DNA from: Anastrepha obliqua
Taxonomy: Eukaryota; Arthropoda; Insecta; Diptera; Tephritidae
Reading direction: 5' to 3'
Assembly: GCF_027943255.1 (NCBI RefSeq)
Contig: NC_072895.1
Location: 43,684,001 to 43,748,000, forward strand
DNA length: 64,000 nucleotides
The first letter of the stretch is position 1. The number at the start of each line of letters is the position of its first letter. The position numbers and the translations under genes were made by a program. This document shows, piece by piece, positions 12,407 to 23,723 of this stretch. Below the pieces are notes generated by a model that ran no database searches, was not told where the DNA came from, and saw only the letters and a program-made list of their open reading frames with translations.

Positions 12407-13133
12407 GGGGTTACGCCACTCTAGCTACTGTAAAAAAGCAGTTTTTTAAGGATTTTTTTTACATTGAAAGAAAGGTGCCAGGAAAAAACTTTTTAAGTAT
12501 ATTATTAAGCATGTATTTAAGTGTAATTACAAATATTTTTATTGAAAAATATTACAAAATGGCGCCTTTGGAGTGAATCTCTGAACGCGCCCTGCGAAAA
12601 AGGCACTTCACGGCAAGCAGTACAACTGACGTAAATGTCCACCTAAACCAAATTAAAAACATTCTTCTCAATCGACGTGAGTATAGCTGTAGAAATACGT
12701 ACGGGATTTTAGAAATATTGAAATTTGTGTATTTTGCAGATGTTTGAAGTCAAAAGTAGAATTTTTCGTCTAAAATGGAACCGTTAATTGTTTATAAAAA
12801 TTTTTCTAATTAATTAATAAAAAAATCCGTACGTATTTCAGTGCGGAATAATGTTCTAAAGATCCTTGTACAATTACAAGTGAAAATATTAAAAATTGTT
12901 TGTGTTATGCTGCTTGCCGTTTTGAAAAATCACGTTTTGAGATAAACACGCTTTAAATTTGAATAGTCGGTTCAGAGACGTCAGAGGCGCTCGCGCAAAA
13001 GTGCGAAATATTAGAGATAAACATTTTTTTCACGCATAGGACTTTTTGTTTTATATTCTAAAGAGTTTAAAGCATCTTTTAAGCAAAAAAAAAAAATTTC
13101 GATATTTTGAAAATCCTAGAGTGGCCTAACCCC
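12407..13133. mobile_element. MITE with 22-bp terminal inverted repeats and TTAA target duplication
   Basis: The left end GGGGTTACGCCACTCTAG and the right end CTAGAGTGGCCTAACCCC are inverted copies with one mismatch. Both sides are bounded by TTAA (12403-12406 and 13134-13137). The 727-bp interior has no coding frame. A TTAA duplication is the hallmark of piggyBac-type transposition, so this is probably a non-autonomous derivative; no transposase of that type occurs in the window to confirm it. Confidence 0.7.
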
Positions 13134-13137
13134 TTAA

Positions 13138-13734
13138 GTCCATTAGGCGATCATTTCTTTTAGCTGGAGATTTATGGTTTGTTGACAAAAAAAATTACGT
13201 GTTTGCAATCATCGTCGCAGCAAATTCTGATCATTTTTTCATATGTACAACCGCAGAAACGATAAAAAAAGCAATAAGTGCTTAGCAGATTTTCAACTGA
13301 AGGAAGGAATGTAACGAAAATTGATGTTAGTCGCTTTTTTATTGAAGTTATTATAACTTTTATATACTTTTTTCTGATTTTAGCGCTCTTAGATTTTACA
13401 TTTTCGTGACAATTTTAATGTTTTTTTTACAAAGTTTATAAACTAAAAAGGGAGAACAAAATATTAAAAAATTTCGAAAAAGCTTGAAAATGTCCCTGTT
13501 CTTTGATTTTAAACGCCTCTAACTAAAAAATATAATTGCGATGCACACAAAGAATATAAAAGGTTAATTTTATTCGATTTTCTGAAGTTTTTTTTACAAT
13601 AACTGCAAAGAAGACGAGAAATCCGATTTGTTGCCCATATTTTCAAACAGATTCGTTGGAAAAATTAGTGTTTCCTTTCGTGTAAACTACCGCAATTTTA
13701 GTGCTTTAACAAGAGCGTCGACAATGTTGGAGCC
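13138..13734. other. AT-rich spacer, nothing recognised
   Basis: No frame, inverted repeat or known repeat seen. Confidence 0.4.
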
Positions 13735-14204
13735 TGCCAGGTGAACTAAGCCCATCGACAGTGAAGATAAATGTTCATGCGTCAAACGATGTGAAACCAT
13801 CTCTGGCGATCGTTACCGACTGCAGCTAATGCGTTTGAATCGAGCTCTCAAAGGAAAGCGGCCAGAATGGGATGGTAGACTTGACAAACTGAATTTTTTG
13901 CAATGACAATGCCAGGCCACACGTTGCCAAATCGATGCAGAAATATTTAGAGGGACTGCATTGGGAGATCTTGCCATACCCGCCATATTCCCCAAACATT
14001 GCACCTTCGGATTACCATCTGTTCCTATCAATGCAGTCAGCCTTTATTGGAGAGCGATTCACTTCTTACGAGAGCATCGCAACCTGGCTTACTGAATGGG
14101 TCAAGTCAAAAGAACTCGAAATTTTCGTCAGAGGAATCCGTATGCTGCCTGAAAGATGGAGTAAAGAATATCATGTATTATTTAATTGTGTAAAGAATTC
14201 GTAG
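13735..14204 (+). pseudogene. mariner transposase, C-terminal half, frameshifted
   Basis: In one frame the sequence reads YRLQLMRLNRALKGKRPEWD; after a frameshift it continues CNDNARPHVAKSMQKYLEG, then LPYPPYSPNIAPSDYHLF. These are the second and third catalytic Asp regions of mariner. The N-terminal half and the inverted repeats are absent. The wording is close to mauritiana/mellifera-type mariners. Confidence 0.75.
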
Positions 14205-14789
14205 CCTTGGCTAAGAAAAGTAAGTGGAAACTTATTTCCATACCCAATACAGGTATATACGAAACAAAATCAGTTCTCGCTAAGATTCATTGTTATTTAG
14301 CACATGGGCTGAAAAGTTGTTTTTGAAGCAAGTTGCTCACGTATGTGTACCTTACATAATCTGTCCAGAGTAATATTCCACATAAAGTGCATCCTTTTTC
14401 CAAATCCTATTTTTACTGCTGGGGGAATAGCTCAAAAAAGTTGGTTATTTAGGCAGATTTTCTACATCGATAGCTGGTGATGTGCATCTTATGGTATCTC
14501 TTTGTGTATTTATTTAGTAAAGATTTCATTGCCTACTCATTTAAAATATGTATGTGGATTTATTAACTCAAGAGCAATTTGCATGATAAAAACCCTCGCG
14601 TGAGTCGAATTCTCGGTATTTGATTTATATTTAGTCTTGCCATGAATTCTGTGAAAATTTTTAAAATGCATCCGGCAATAAAAAATTCGCAGAAAAAATT
14701 CCTTTATTTATTCTTGTCTACTCATAAATTATACTCGGTTTCGTGGCAAATTTCGCTTGTTAACAATGCAGTGGGGAGCTAAGGAAAAA
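14205..14789. other. spacer, nothing recognised
   Basis: No supported gene. The 106-codon frame starting at 14757 has a non-ATG start and overlaps the inverted-repeat arm at 14790. Confidence 0.4.
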
Positions 14790-14832
14790 CGCATTGACCC
14801 GATTTACACGAGGAGACATCTGGAAGGGAAAC
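14790..14832 (+). repeat. left arm of a 1.8-kb-spaced inverted repeat
   Basis: The segment TGACCCGATTTACACGAGGA... runs for about 35 nt and recurs exactly, in reverse complement, at 16601-16641. A complete mariner sits between the arms. Confidence 0.7.
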
Positions 14833-15102
14833 ATTTTGTTCGGTGGCGAAGGACGGTCGGGGAAGAGAGAAGGGATTTTGTCTCCCGTACTCGGCGACAC
14901 GCTTTGCTCTTCATATTCGTATTTCCAATCTTTCCAATTTTTGATAGTTGCTTCATTCGTTTTCTTCTTTTATGGGAGAAGGTTCTGAGTTATGTGTTGG
15001 TTTTCAAGCAAACGGAAGATAACAAAGATGACAAACATCCGAACACTGCTTGGGAAATGCACGATTATTTTTGCTAGTAAAGTAGGTATAATTTAAAATA
15101 TA

Positions 15103-16242
15103 TAAGGTTGGCCAAAAAGTCTTTCCGCAAGCTTGTCTTTGCAAGCGCGTAGTTCTAGTTGTATTCGTCGCATCGGTTCACGCTAGAGCTTTTTGGAAAG
15201 CTCTTTTCACGTGCTAACACGTGTGTGATTAATTGTTGTTTGCTTTTAGTCGTTCGTGAGTTATAGTGTCGCAAACATGGAGCAAAATAAAGAGAAAATA
15301 CGGCATATTTTACAGTACTATAATATATACTACGATAAAGGCAAAAATGCATCTCATGCTGCCAATAAAATTTGTGCAGTTTATGGACCCGATACAGTTT
15401 CCATTTCCACCGCACAACGATGGTTTCAACGTTTTCGTTCTGGTGCAGAGGTGATCGAAGAGGCGCCACGGTCCTGTCGTCGAAAATTGCGATAAAATCG
15501 CAGAATTGATCGAAAGAGACCGGCATAGTAGCAGCCGTAGCATCGGCCAAGAGCTGGGCATGAGTCATCAAACCGTTATAAACCATTTGAAGAAGCTTGG
15601 ATGCAAAAAGGTGCTCGATGTATGAGTGCCACACGACTTGATGCAAAAAAACATTTTTGCCCGTATGGATGCATGCGAATCGCTTCGGAATCGCAACAAA
15701 ATCGATCGTTTTTGAAGCGGATGGTGACTGGCGATGAAAAGTGGGTCACTTACAACAACGTGAAGCGCAAACGGTCGTGGTCGAAAAGCGGTGAAGCTGC
15801 CCAGACGGTGGCCAAGCCTGGATTGACGGCCAGGAAGGTTCTTCTATGTGTTTGGTGGGATTGGCTGGGAATCATCCACTATGAGCTGCTCCCCTATGGC
15901 CAAACGCTCAATTCGGACCTGTACTGCCAACAACTGGACCACTTGAATGCATAGTATAGTCCGGATCTCGCACCAAGTGATTACCACCTATTTCTGTCCA
16001 TGGCGAACGAGCTTGGTAGTCGGAAGTTGTTCACAAGAGAGTCCTGTGAAAATTGGCTCTCCGAGTTTTTTGACAATAGGGAAGCGAGCTTCTATAAGAG
16101 GGGCATTATGAAGTTGGCATCTCGTTGGGAACTCGTCATCGAACAAAACGGCGCATATTTGACTTAAATCGCATTATTATAACCAATTTTATGAACAATT
16201 GAAAATTCGATAAAAATACCGGAAGACTTTTTTAACAACCTT
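15103..16242 (+). mobile_element. mariner element with inverted repeats, transposase dead
   Basis: The ends TAAGGTTGGCCAAAAAGTC and, inverted, TAAGGTTGTTAAAAAAGTC are bounded by TA. The transposase starts at ATG 15277 (MEQNKEKIRHILQ...), with an N-terminal paired-type helix-turn-helix and the STAQRWFQRFRSG motif. It loses frame near 15490. The first catalytic Asp is kept (VTGDEKWVTY, about 15725). The DNARPH segment with the second Asp has been deleted at about 15953, where the frame jumps into a YSPDLAPSDYHLF-type block. It is an internally deleted, immobile copy. Confidence 0.85.
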
Positions 16243-16544
16243 ATATTATGGGGCATGTTTATGTTGAATTCTAATTTTCCTCGCATTTCTAGATACTCAA
16301 GTTAATTTTAAGTTAATTATTTACATATGAAGTATTTTTAATTTAATTTTTTTTTATTCAAGTATAAGAATTTATAAATATATTTCAATAAAAAAAACAA
16401 CAAATTATTTATTATTTAACCAGTTTGCATTTTTCATTCATATATTTAAGAAACTGTTGTCGAACGCTCTCTGCTTTACATGTAAGCGCGTGCTAGAATA
16501 CATCCGAACCAGACGATGCTAAAGTGTTAAATGTCAAAATGTCG

Positions 16545-17276
16545 CGGAAACATTTTTGCCCGTGTGAACGCGAATGAAACTTCAAAAGAGAATTTCCAGT
16601 GTCTCCCTTCCAGATGTCTCCTCGTGTAAATCGGGTCATTGCACTGAATGCATTACATAAAATGCCTGAAGTGACAGGCAGAAAAATAAGTGATCGTCCT
16701 CGCGTGGTTCGAAACAGTGTAGCCGTAAAAGCCGTTCCAGAAAGAATTCACATAAATCCCCTTAGAAAGCAGAAAATCGTGTCCGAGAAATGAATATATC
16801 GACCAGATCCATGTCAAAACTAATTAGAGATGATTTCCACATGAAAGCCTTCCGTCGCTCGACAGGTCATCTTTTGACAACGCGAAGAAAATTAGACTCG
16901 ACAGGTGCAAGCAGCTTCTTCGATTGTCAACGGCCATAAAAATATTATTTTCACTGATGAGAAAATGTTCACTGCGAAATAAGCTTTTAATAAGTAAACC
17001 AACAAAATGTGTGCTAAGACTTTTGAAGACGCAAAAAATGTTGTTCCAAGGATTCAGCGCAGCCACCAACCGGCCTCCGTAATGGTTTGGTGGGGCGTGT
17101 CTGGTAAAGGCGTTAGATATTTTAATTTCCGCGTAAAAGAGGTTAACACCGTCGCAATAGTGTACCAGAAGGAACAGCGACGTGAATATCCATGGAAACC
17201 GTGCGTGCTGCAATAGTTCAAAGGCTTAATCGTTTGAAGGTTTGTGTAAAAGCAAATGGTGAAATTTAGAATAAAA
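16545..17276 (+). pseudogene. Tc1/mariner-superfamily transposase fossil
   Basis: Scattered frames carry RKISDRPRVVRNSVAVKAV, then NGHKNIIFTDEKMFTAK (first catalytic Asp), then CAKTFEDAKNVVPRIQRSHQ and PASVMVWWGVSGKGV. Several stops separate them. The MVWWGV block is typical of Tc1/mariner DDE domains. The C-terminal part after YQKEQR is gone. Confidence 0.65.
16601..16641 (-). repeat. right arm of the inverted repeat with 14790-14832
   Basis: Reverse complement of the left arm, identical over about 35 nt. It lies at the start of the Tc1/mariner fossil. Confidence 0.7.
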
Positions 17277-18617
17277 ATTTAAATAGTTTTTTTTAATAAA
17301 TATTTATATCTAAGTAAATACTTTACACATTTTTATCAGCAATATCAAAGGTAAAAAGGAGCCCAAACACTAGCGTGAAAGAAGATCCTTAATTTAAAAC
17401 TGGTATTATCATAAGAAAGTTGATTAGGTGCGGTCACAAAGATTTATTGTGGTGCCCAGAAAAGTCCAGTTTTATACTTATGAACATGACGTTGAGGAAT
17501 ACCCATTTTTTGGTTAATCCAATCAGGTCTTTTACCGAGTCTAGATTAATTTTGTTGGTTCCTCGAAGATTTGATTTTCCATAAATCTGAAGTACATTCT
17601 TGATGGAGCGTAGCATCTTGCACAGGAACAGAATACACTAACTGTTTCTATCTAATCACAACTTCTACAAAAAACCTTATGTGAAGCTCTGATCCAGACG
17701 GTCATACTGACCATAATCTAGAGCCACTTTGCACACGCTTTTGAGAATCTCAGTAGATCTCATATTCTTCGCTCATCGTTCATGGAGTATTGGCAAAATA
17801 GAAGGTGTGGTGTAGGTCTCTCGACTAATCCATCTACTGTTGGTGGGTATGCTTTAACTTTCTCCTCAACTTGTGAGAACAGAAAATCTGAGGGGCTTGT
17901 AGGCACTCATAAACTCAATTGAAAAAGTTCTGTATCTGACAATCACTTGTGCACTCGTCTGCCTTATTTTCTGGAACAAAAGAGATAACAAAGTTGGAAA
18001 TTTCGGAGTAACATAGCTTCACCATAAATATGGTGAGGTTTTTATACAACTTCCGGATTTTTATTTAATTTTTGTGTTTATGCCAATGAAAATTTTTCGA
18101 AAATGCTATATTTGTTAAATGATTGACGCAACTCGATTATTTGGCGGCTTAGCAGATATCTGTTTTTTGTTTTTGCATTGTTTGTTTGTTTACATTTTAC
18201 ACCCAAAATGTTTAATTGCAAAAGCAGCAAAAGTATAATTGCTCGAGTGTCGCCCTTGTATGAATTTCTTCACGTAAACAATTTTCCATGACACCAGATA
18301 TCATAGAATTCCAAAGTAAGTAAGCCATGATTCAATCAAGGATGCTATTTAGTTATGGTGAAAAAGAAAATTGTGTAGGGGAAACTTCGGCTGCTACGTC
18401 ACTTATGGATTCGGCAGTCGAATTCTGTACGATCATTTCATACGTATTCACACACGCAATGTAATTGACACTAAAGTCGAAAGTATTAGACTTTTTTAAT
18501 TAATTCTTTTTTTTTTTGCATTTACAATTTTGGTTTTAATTGCTTTGTATAAAATGATTTTAAACATACATATACTAATAGCATCTTAATAAAAAACAGT
18601 AAACATAATCTTATTAT
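17277..18617. other. spacer, no gene recognised
   Basis: The block 17680-17960 is less AT-rich and may be a decayed retroelement, but no motif can be read in either strand. Confidence 0.35.
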
Positions 18618-18836
18618 TTAAGCACAAAGAGAAGCAAGAGAAGTAAGGCAACTAATGCAACTAATGCAACAACATTCGTCATTAGCAGTAGTATTGTAAC
18701 AACATAATGTCCACCAGAAACAATTGTCATCTGCTGATCCAGCTTCAGTTGGTTCTACATTTTTGCGATTTTCACGTTCTTGCCGCAACTCCTCGTCCGT
18801 CAGGTTATTGTTTTGTGTCCATGTACCTTCTTCCAT
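18618..18836 (-). CDS. small cysteine-rich protein, candidate host gene
   Basis: A 72-codon frame starting at an ATG (18836) and ending in TAA. The N-terminal half is polar and acidic (LTDEELRQERENRK). The C-terminal 36 residues hold ten cysteines in pairs and triplets around hydrophobic residues (NCFWWTLCCYN, DECCCISCISC). It has no signal peptide. Such a tail could be a palmitoylated membrane anchor or a metal site; I do not recognise the family. A TATATAAAA motif lies about 60 nt upstream of the ATG on the minus strand. It could also be a single exon of a longer gene. Real coding status rests on composition only. Confidence 0.4.
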   Translation of the reverse strand: MEEGTWTQNNNLTDEELRQERENRKNVEPTEAGSADDNCFWWTLCCYNTTANDECCCISCISCLTSLASLCA

Positions 18837-19058
18837 ACCGTATTGTTGTATAAATTAACAGTTCGTTATTTTTGTATAAAATAAAATTTTATATAAATAG
18901 CTTTTAAACAGCAATGTCTTCACTTGCTTGCAACTAATTTGTTTGTAAACGTAGAGTCGCAATAAATTGCATTTTATTCATGATTCATGAAAGTTAAAAG
19001 AGAACAAAACTAAATTACCATTTATTATTCTCTTTAAACTCATTAATTCCTTCATCTC

Positions 19059-19334
19059 TCAAACTATCCCATCCATCATTGCACGCTGGCTATCGAACGG
19101 ATCATCGTCGCTCCGCTTCGGCGGTATAATTAACGGTATGTGGTTGTCAGCATCTCCCCTGCAGGGGAAACCTGCAGTAGTGAAACAAGTTTGTGGGTGT
19201 ACATGCACTTCGCTGAGAACTAACGAAACATAGTGCCGTGGCAAAGTAACGTGTAGTGAATAAATATCGAAAAAATAACGAGTGGGTACCAGTAACGAAA
19301 GTAGCCAAATGATACAAATGTTAGTATATTTCAT
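19059..19334 (-). CDS. doubtful 91-codon frame, possible exon
   Basis: ATG-initiated frame with a hydrophobic start (CIIWLLSLLV). Its last third, after a CCCCTGCAG splice-acceptor-like site, reads DADNHIPLIIPPKRSDDDPF, which looks more protein-like than the rest. It could be the last exon of a minus-strand gene linked to the cysteine-rich frame downstream. No family is recognised. Confidence 0.2.
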   Translation of the reverse strand: MKYTNICIIWLLSLLVPTRYFFDIYSLHVTLPRHYVSLVLSEVHVHPQTCFTTAGFPCRGDADNHIPLIIPPKRSDDDPFDSQRAMMDGIV

Positions 19335-19870
19335 AAAATAAATAATTCAATATTACCGCGCTTTTGTTAACTGGACTTGCAACGAAAATTTCGAATTTGG
19401 CTATTTTGAGATGGCAAAAACAGTTTTAGTATGAATACAAAAAATTAAAAAAAACAGGAAATCGGTCAGTAAAAAAAAACAAATGTGAATAAAATTATGG
19501 TTTAAAAAACCAAAAAAAAACACGATTTTATGATAATATGAACTGAAAAGTCACTAATTTTAAAGTAAGGCAGTAACTAACGCAACTTAGTGGTATAAAT
19601 GGATAGGTTAAGAAGTATGTAAAATGGCAATACTCGAGTTTATTCAATAGTATTAAATTAAATTTACTTTTAAGACTAAAATGAAAAAAATAAAATTATT
19701 AGAATCTCTTATTTTTTTCCGACTACGATTTCATTTATATTCATGCTATCATTTTACAAATACTAAATTTTTCTACTTTCACCTACTAAGTAAGCAAGAA
19801 GTACAAAAACACAGATTATCTAAAAATTTTCCTGATAGACAGACGCAGACAAGAGCGTATATACTTTATA

Positions 19871-21145
19871 TTGGGTAGTCGAAAAAGTCTTTTCGTATTT
19901 CTAATCAAACTTCAACTCATTTTTTTTTATATTTATAATGAAATTTATTAAACCAAATATGTACTATTTTGGTCGACCACCTTTTGCCTTGTTTTCTTCT
20001 AGAGACATTATTCCATCAGTGTAAAACTTTTGTGTTTGCTCGGCGAAAAACTGCGACAAGTAATTCTCACAGGCTTCTCTTGAAGCCAACTTTACTCCAT
20101 TAAGGCAGTTCTGCATTGACCAAAACAAATGGTAGTCCGATGGTGCAAGGTCAGGGCTATATGGTGGATGTATCAAAACTTCCCAGCCAAGCTCTCCCAG
20201 TTTTTGCCGAATCATCAAAGATGTGTGTGGCCTAGCATTGTCCTGATGGAAGACGAAGCCATATCTGCTGATCAGTTCTGGCCGTGATTTTCCATTGCTT
20301 GCTTCAATCTCATCAGTTGTTGACAGTAAAGTGTAGAATAAATCGTTCGAGCAGGCTGGAGCAGCTCATAGTGGATGATTCCTTTCCAATCCCACCAAAC
20401 ACACAGCATAACCTTTCGAGGCGTCAATCCTGGCTTTGCGACCATTTGTTGAGCTTCACCACCCTTGCACCATGATCTTTTTCGCACATTATTGTCGTAT
20501 TTGATCCACTTTTCGTCTCCTGTTACCATTCGTTTCAGAAATGGTGCGATTTCATTTCGTTTCAGCAAAGAATCGCAGATGTTAATTCGGTCCATTAAAT
20601 TTTTCACAGACAATTCATGTGGTACCCAAACATCGAGCTTCTTTTCGTAACCAGCCTTTTTTAAATGGTTCAAAACCGTTTGATGATGAATGTTTAGTGC
20701 CTTGGCGATGTCGTGGCAACTTATGTGACGGTCCTGGTCAATATTTTCCATAATTTCATCGTCTTTTTCAACGATAGGTCGACCGGAACGAGGTGCATCT
20801 TTCACATCGAAATTTCCAGACCGGAAGCGAGCGAACCATTGTTACGCTACACGAACTGATACAGCATCGTCCCCGTAAACTTCACAAATTTCATTGGTGA
20901 CTTGCGTGGCATTCTTCCCTTTTTTATACAAAAATTTCAAAATATAGCGAATTTCTTCATTATTTTCACTCAGTTTTGAACAGCTCTAACTTTTTTCAAC
21001 TTCTCCGAATTTTATTTTTTTCAAGCTTAAAATGTCACCTTTCTAACACCATATGATATGACACAATGTGATTGGTAGCACTGGAGATAGATGACTCCAA
21101 CGACATCTATTGACAAAATACGAAAAGACTTTTTCGACTACCCAA
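19871..21145 (-). mobile_element. full-length mariner, transposase inactivated
   Basis: About 29-bp inverted repeats start with TTGGGTAGTCGAAAAAGTC at both ends, next to TA. On the minus strand the transposase reads NNEEIRYILKFLYKKGKNAT, a stop in the middle of VA*QWFARFRSG (about 20840), then PRSGRPIVEKDD through VWVPHELS and VTGDEKWIKYDNN (first catalytic Asp). After a frameshift near 20270 come the HPPYSPDLAPSDYHLF block (third Asp) and a normal C-terminus. The start codon is not clean either. Length (about 1.28 kb) is standard for mariner. Confidence 0.88.
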
Positions 21146-21213
21146 AATATAAATATATATTGGCCTCCTTCAAATTTGCGGTATACATCATGGTATTTTA
21201 CCGCAAAAGAAGT

Positions 21214-21335
21214 GACCTACAATTTTATGCCACCTAAGAATGGCAGCTACTTTTTGATGACAAGTTTTTTCATGGCAGAAATACACTCGGATGTTGGTAT
21301 TACCTGCCGAGAGGCGACCGCTTTTGAAAAAAACT
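21214..21335 (-). repeat. degenerate SINE fragment
   Basis: Matches the SINE body on the minus strand: a TTTTTTCATGGCAGAAATAC block, ACTCGGATGT and CTGCCGAGAGGCGACCGC. Head and tail are missing. Confidence 0.55.
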
Positions 21336-22339
21336 CGTTCTGTCATTTGGTCTTTCATGCCCAGGGCGTCAATCTCAGGCAAAACCGAATAGTACACTTA
21401 AAAAACACATCCGAGCGAAATAGTACATGCTGGCTTCGGGAGAAAAAAAAATGAGAGTTTAGCTTGAAGCACACGCATTGGGGAATTACTAACAGGGGGC
21501 TTTGATTGCCAAAATTGCGAATTCGAGTTGGTATCGAGAAAATTTATGAGCTTTTCTATTGTGTCACTATTGAATTTCAATACAATAAAATTTATGAAAT
21601 TTATTTAATCGATCTCCACTATCGATTACTACGGATTTTTTCTTAAGAACCAAATATTGTAAATGTAATTGTTAGGAAAAGGGATGCAGGGCGTTCCTGA
21701 TCACTTTCCATATGTCAAATTCAGTTCTAGCCAAAAAGGGATGTCATCGGACAACTTTGTGACTGTGTGCAATATCAGTTCCGAATTCACTAAAACCATG
21801 AGTTCGCTACTGACGGATTTTCCCAAAGGGTCACTCTGCTCTTATGAGCAATTTTACACAAAGTAAGTAAATTTTTATCATGTTCACGATTTCAGCCAAG
21901 TTTTCCAAACTCTCCGTTGGAAGTAATGCGATCTCACATGTTTAAATGATTGATGTCAGTATTTTTGGCATTCCGTTGGACACAATTGTATAGCTTGAAT
22001 GCACATATGTATAAAAATAAATGCATATGGATGTGTTATCGCACAAAAACGAAAGTAAAATTACTACGTTGTGAAGTTGAAAGAGCCACTAAACTCAAGT
22101 AGAGTTTCTTTAATAAGATTGGCTTTTACAGATAAATGCAAAATGCGGCACTGACAGCTTTTTCGCATTCGAATGAGTGGCAGAACTCAGTGTCATCTCT
22201 TCACGGTACAAAATGGATCGTTTGGATAGCTCAGAAAATATGGACAATTGACCACCATGGACATTTATATAAAGTAGAGTTCGTCCAATACTATTTGAGA
22301 AAAAACAATATATGTACATTAATATTTAGTGAGCAATCC

Positions 22340-22720
22340 TTTATATTTTCTCACAGCATTCAGTCTTCTTGGAATGGATTCGACCCGCTACTTGTATAGC
22401 ATCGTCTCTTCATTAATAGCATCGTCTAGGTCTTTCTTGTTTCTAATAACAAGCTTTTTCAGTTGCTTTTCCAAAGGAGCACACAGATATCCATTTACAT
22501 TGATGTCCGCCTTACCTATGTTTGGGATCGTTGTCTTGATAGTACTGGAAATTGTCTTTAATTCTCAACTTTTCAGCACTTTGGACCAAATTTTCTTTTA
22601 TAATTATTAGATATTGTTTGTGGTCCATATTGCCGTTAATGAAGCACAAATCTCCAGTACCAGCAGCGGACATACAACCTCATACCATTCCGTCGGACGT
22701 AAGTTTTTTTCAAGCAACTC
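22340..22720 (-). pseudogene. Tc1-type transposase fossil
   Basis: The minus strand reads MV*GCMSAAGTGDLCFINGN, then MDHKQYLIIIKENLVQSAEK and NFQYYQDNDPKHR, the segment leading to the second catalytic Asp of Tc1 transposases. The TGA replaces the usual Trp of MVWGC, and a TAA follows PKHR. The rest is unreadable. Confidence 0.7.
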
Positions 22721-22927
22721 TTCATTAGGTCTTCTCCACACATATGATTGTACATTTGACCTAAAGTTTTAGATAGCGCAAAGTTTTATTTGACATCACC
22801 CAGTTTTACTTATCATTTGCCAATAGAAGTTTTCAAAGTAAATAAAAAAAAAATAAAGCAAGAAAGGCAAGCAAATCAATTACTGAATTAATTACTTATG
22901 AATTTACTTTGATTTACTGGTTCAGAA

Positions 22928-23299
22928 ATGTTGGCGTCTAGATTAAAAGAAAGAAACTTAGTCACAAAAGAAACTAAAATTTCTTACTATCGCAGAAGAG
23001 AACAAAACGTCGAACAACTAATGGGTCACTTCCAAAGGGTTGGATGTAATATGAGCATTAAGTTACACTTTCTTCACAACCATTTGGACTATTTTCCAGC
23101 CAATATTGGGGATCTCAGCGAAGAACAGGGCGAGCGATTCCACCAGGACCTTCGTACGATGGAGGAACGCTATCAAGGTTACTGGAACACACACATGATG
23201 GCCGACTATTGTTGGAGCATTAACCACAGTTCTATGCCTTCAACTTCAGCAAGGAAATCATATAAAAAAAAAAAAAATTTAAACTTAAGAAGGCAATAA
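22928..23299 (+). pseudogene. deletion derivative of an unnamed repetitive arthropod protein family
   Basis: A 123-codon ATG-initiated frame. Residues 1-30 (LASRLKERNLV...SYYRRREQ) and the second part (CNMSIKLHFLHNHLDYFP, SEEQGERFHQDLRTMEERYQ, MMADYCW) resemble the two ends of a protein that I recall as repeated many times in arthropod and cnidarian genomes and that is about 300-400 residues or more. The middle would be missing here, giving a short frame that is still open. I take it to be transposon-derived, from recollection only. The tail is a lysine-rich slide (SARKSYKKKKN). Confidence 0.5.
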
Positions 23300-23670
23300 A
23301 ATAAAATAATCTTTAAATCTATAGTGTTTTATTATAAAAAGTCAAATGTGTCGTATAGAGTCATATAGAGCTGATACAGGAATTTCAGTTACAGATTTGA
23401 AATTGTCATTAAAAATTGGACTAAAAACATGTATCATAACCCAATCATCAGAAATGCTGTTGGGCAGTGTTATCAGCTTCATGTACGGTAAACACTTCCA
23501 TTGATTTTGACTTGTCATAAAGTTGGCAAGAGCAAGATAAATACAGACAGGCATACATATCTGCATGATTGATGTGCATCATTTGAATGTCTAAGGCCCG
23601 CATAAACTTAATTTCAACGCAGCCAAAGAGAATTCCGAATCAAATTTTGAGTATTCAGTTTTGAAAATAG

Positions 23671-23674
<4 letters not shown>

Positions 23675-23719
<45 letters not shown>
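23675..23719. repeat. (AG)n microsatellite
   Basis: An uninterrupted AG dinucleotide run of about 22 units. Confidence 0.95.

Positions 23720-23723
<4 letters not shown>

Noticed and set aside
14757..15077. 106-codon frame before the mariner
   Set aside because: Non-ATG start; it overlaps the inverted-repeat arm and shows no recognisable domain.
23675..23719. CRISPR-like or satellite array
   Set aside because: It is a plain AG microsatellite; no spaced direct repeats exist and the genome is eukaryotic.
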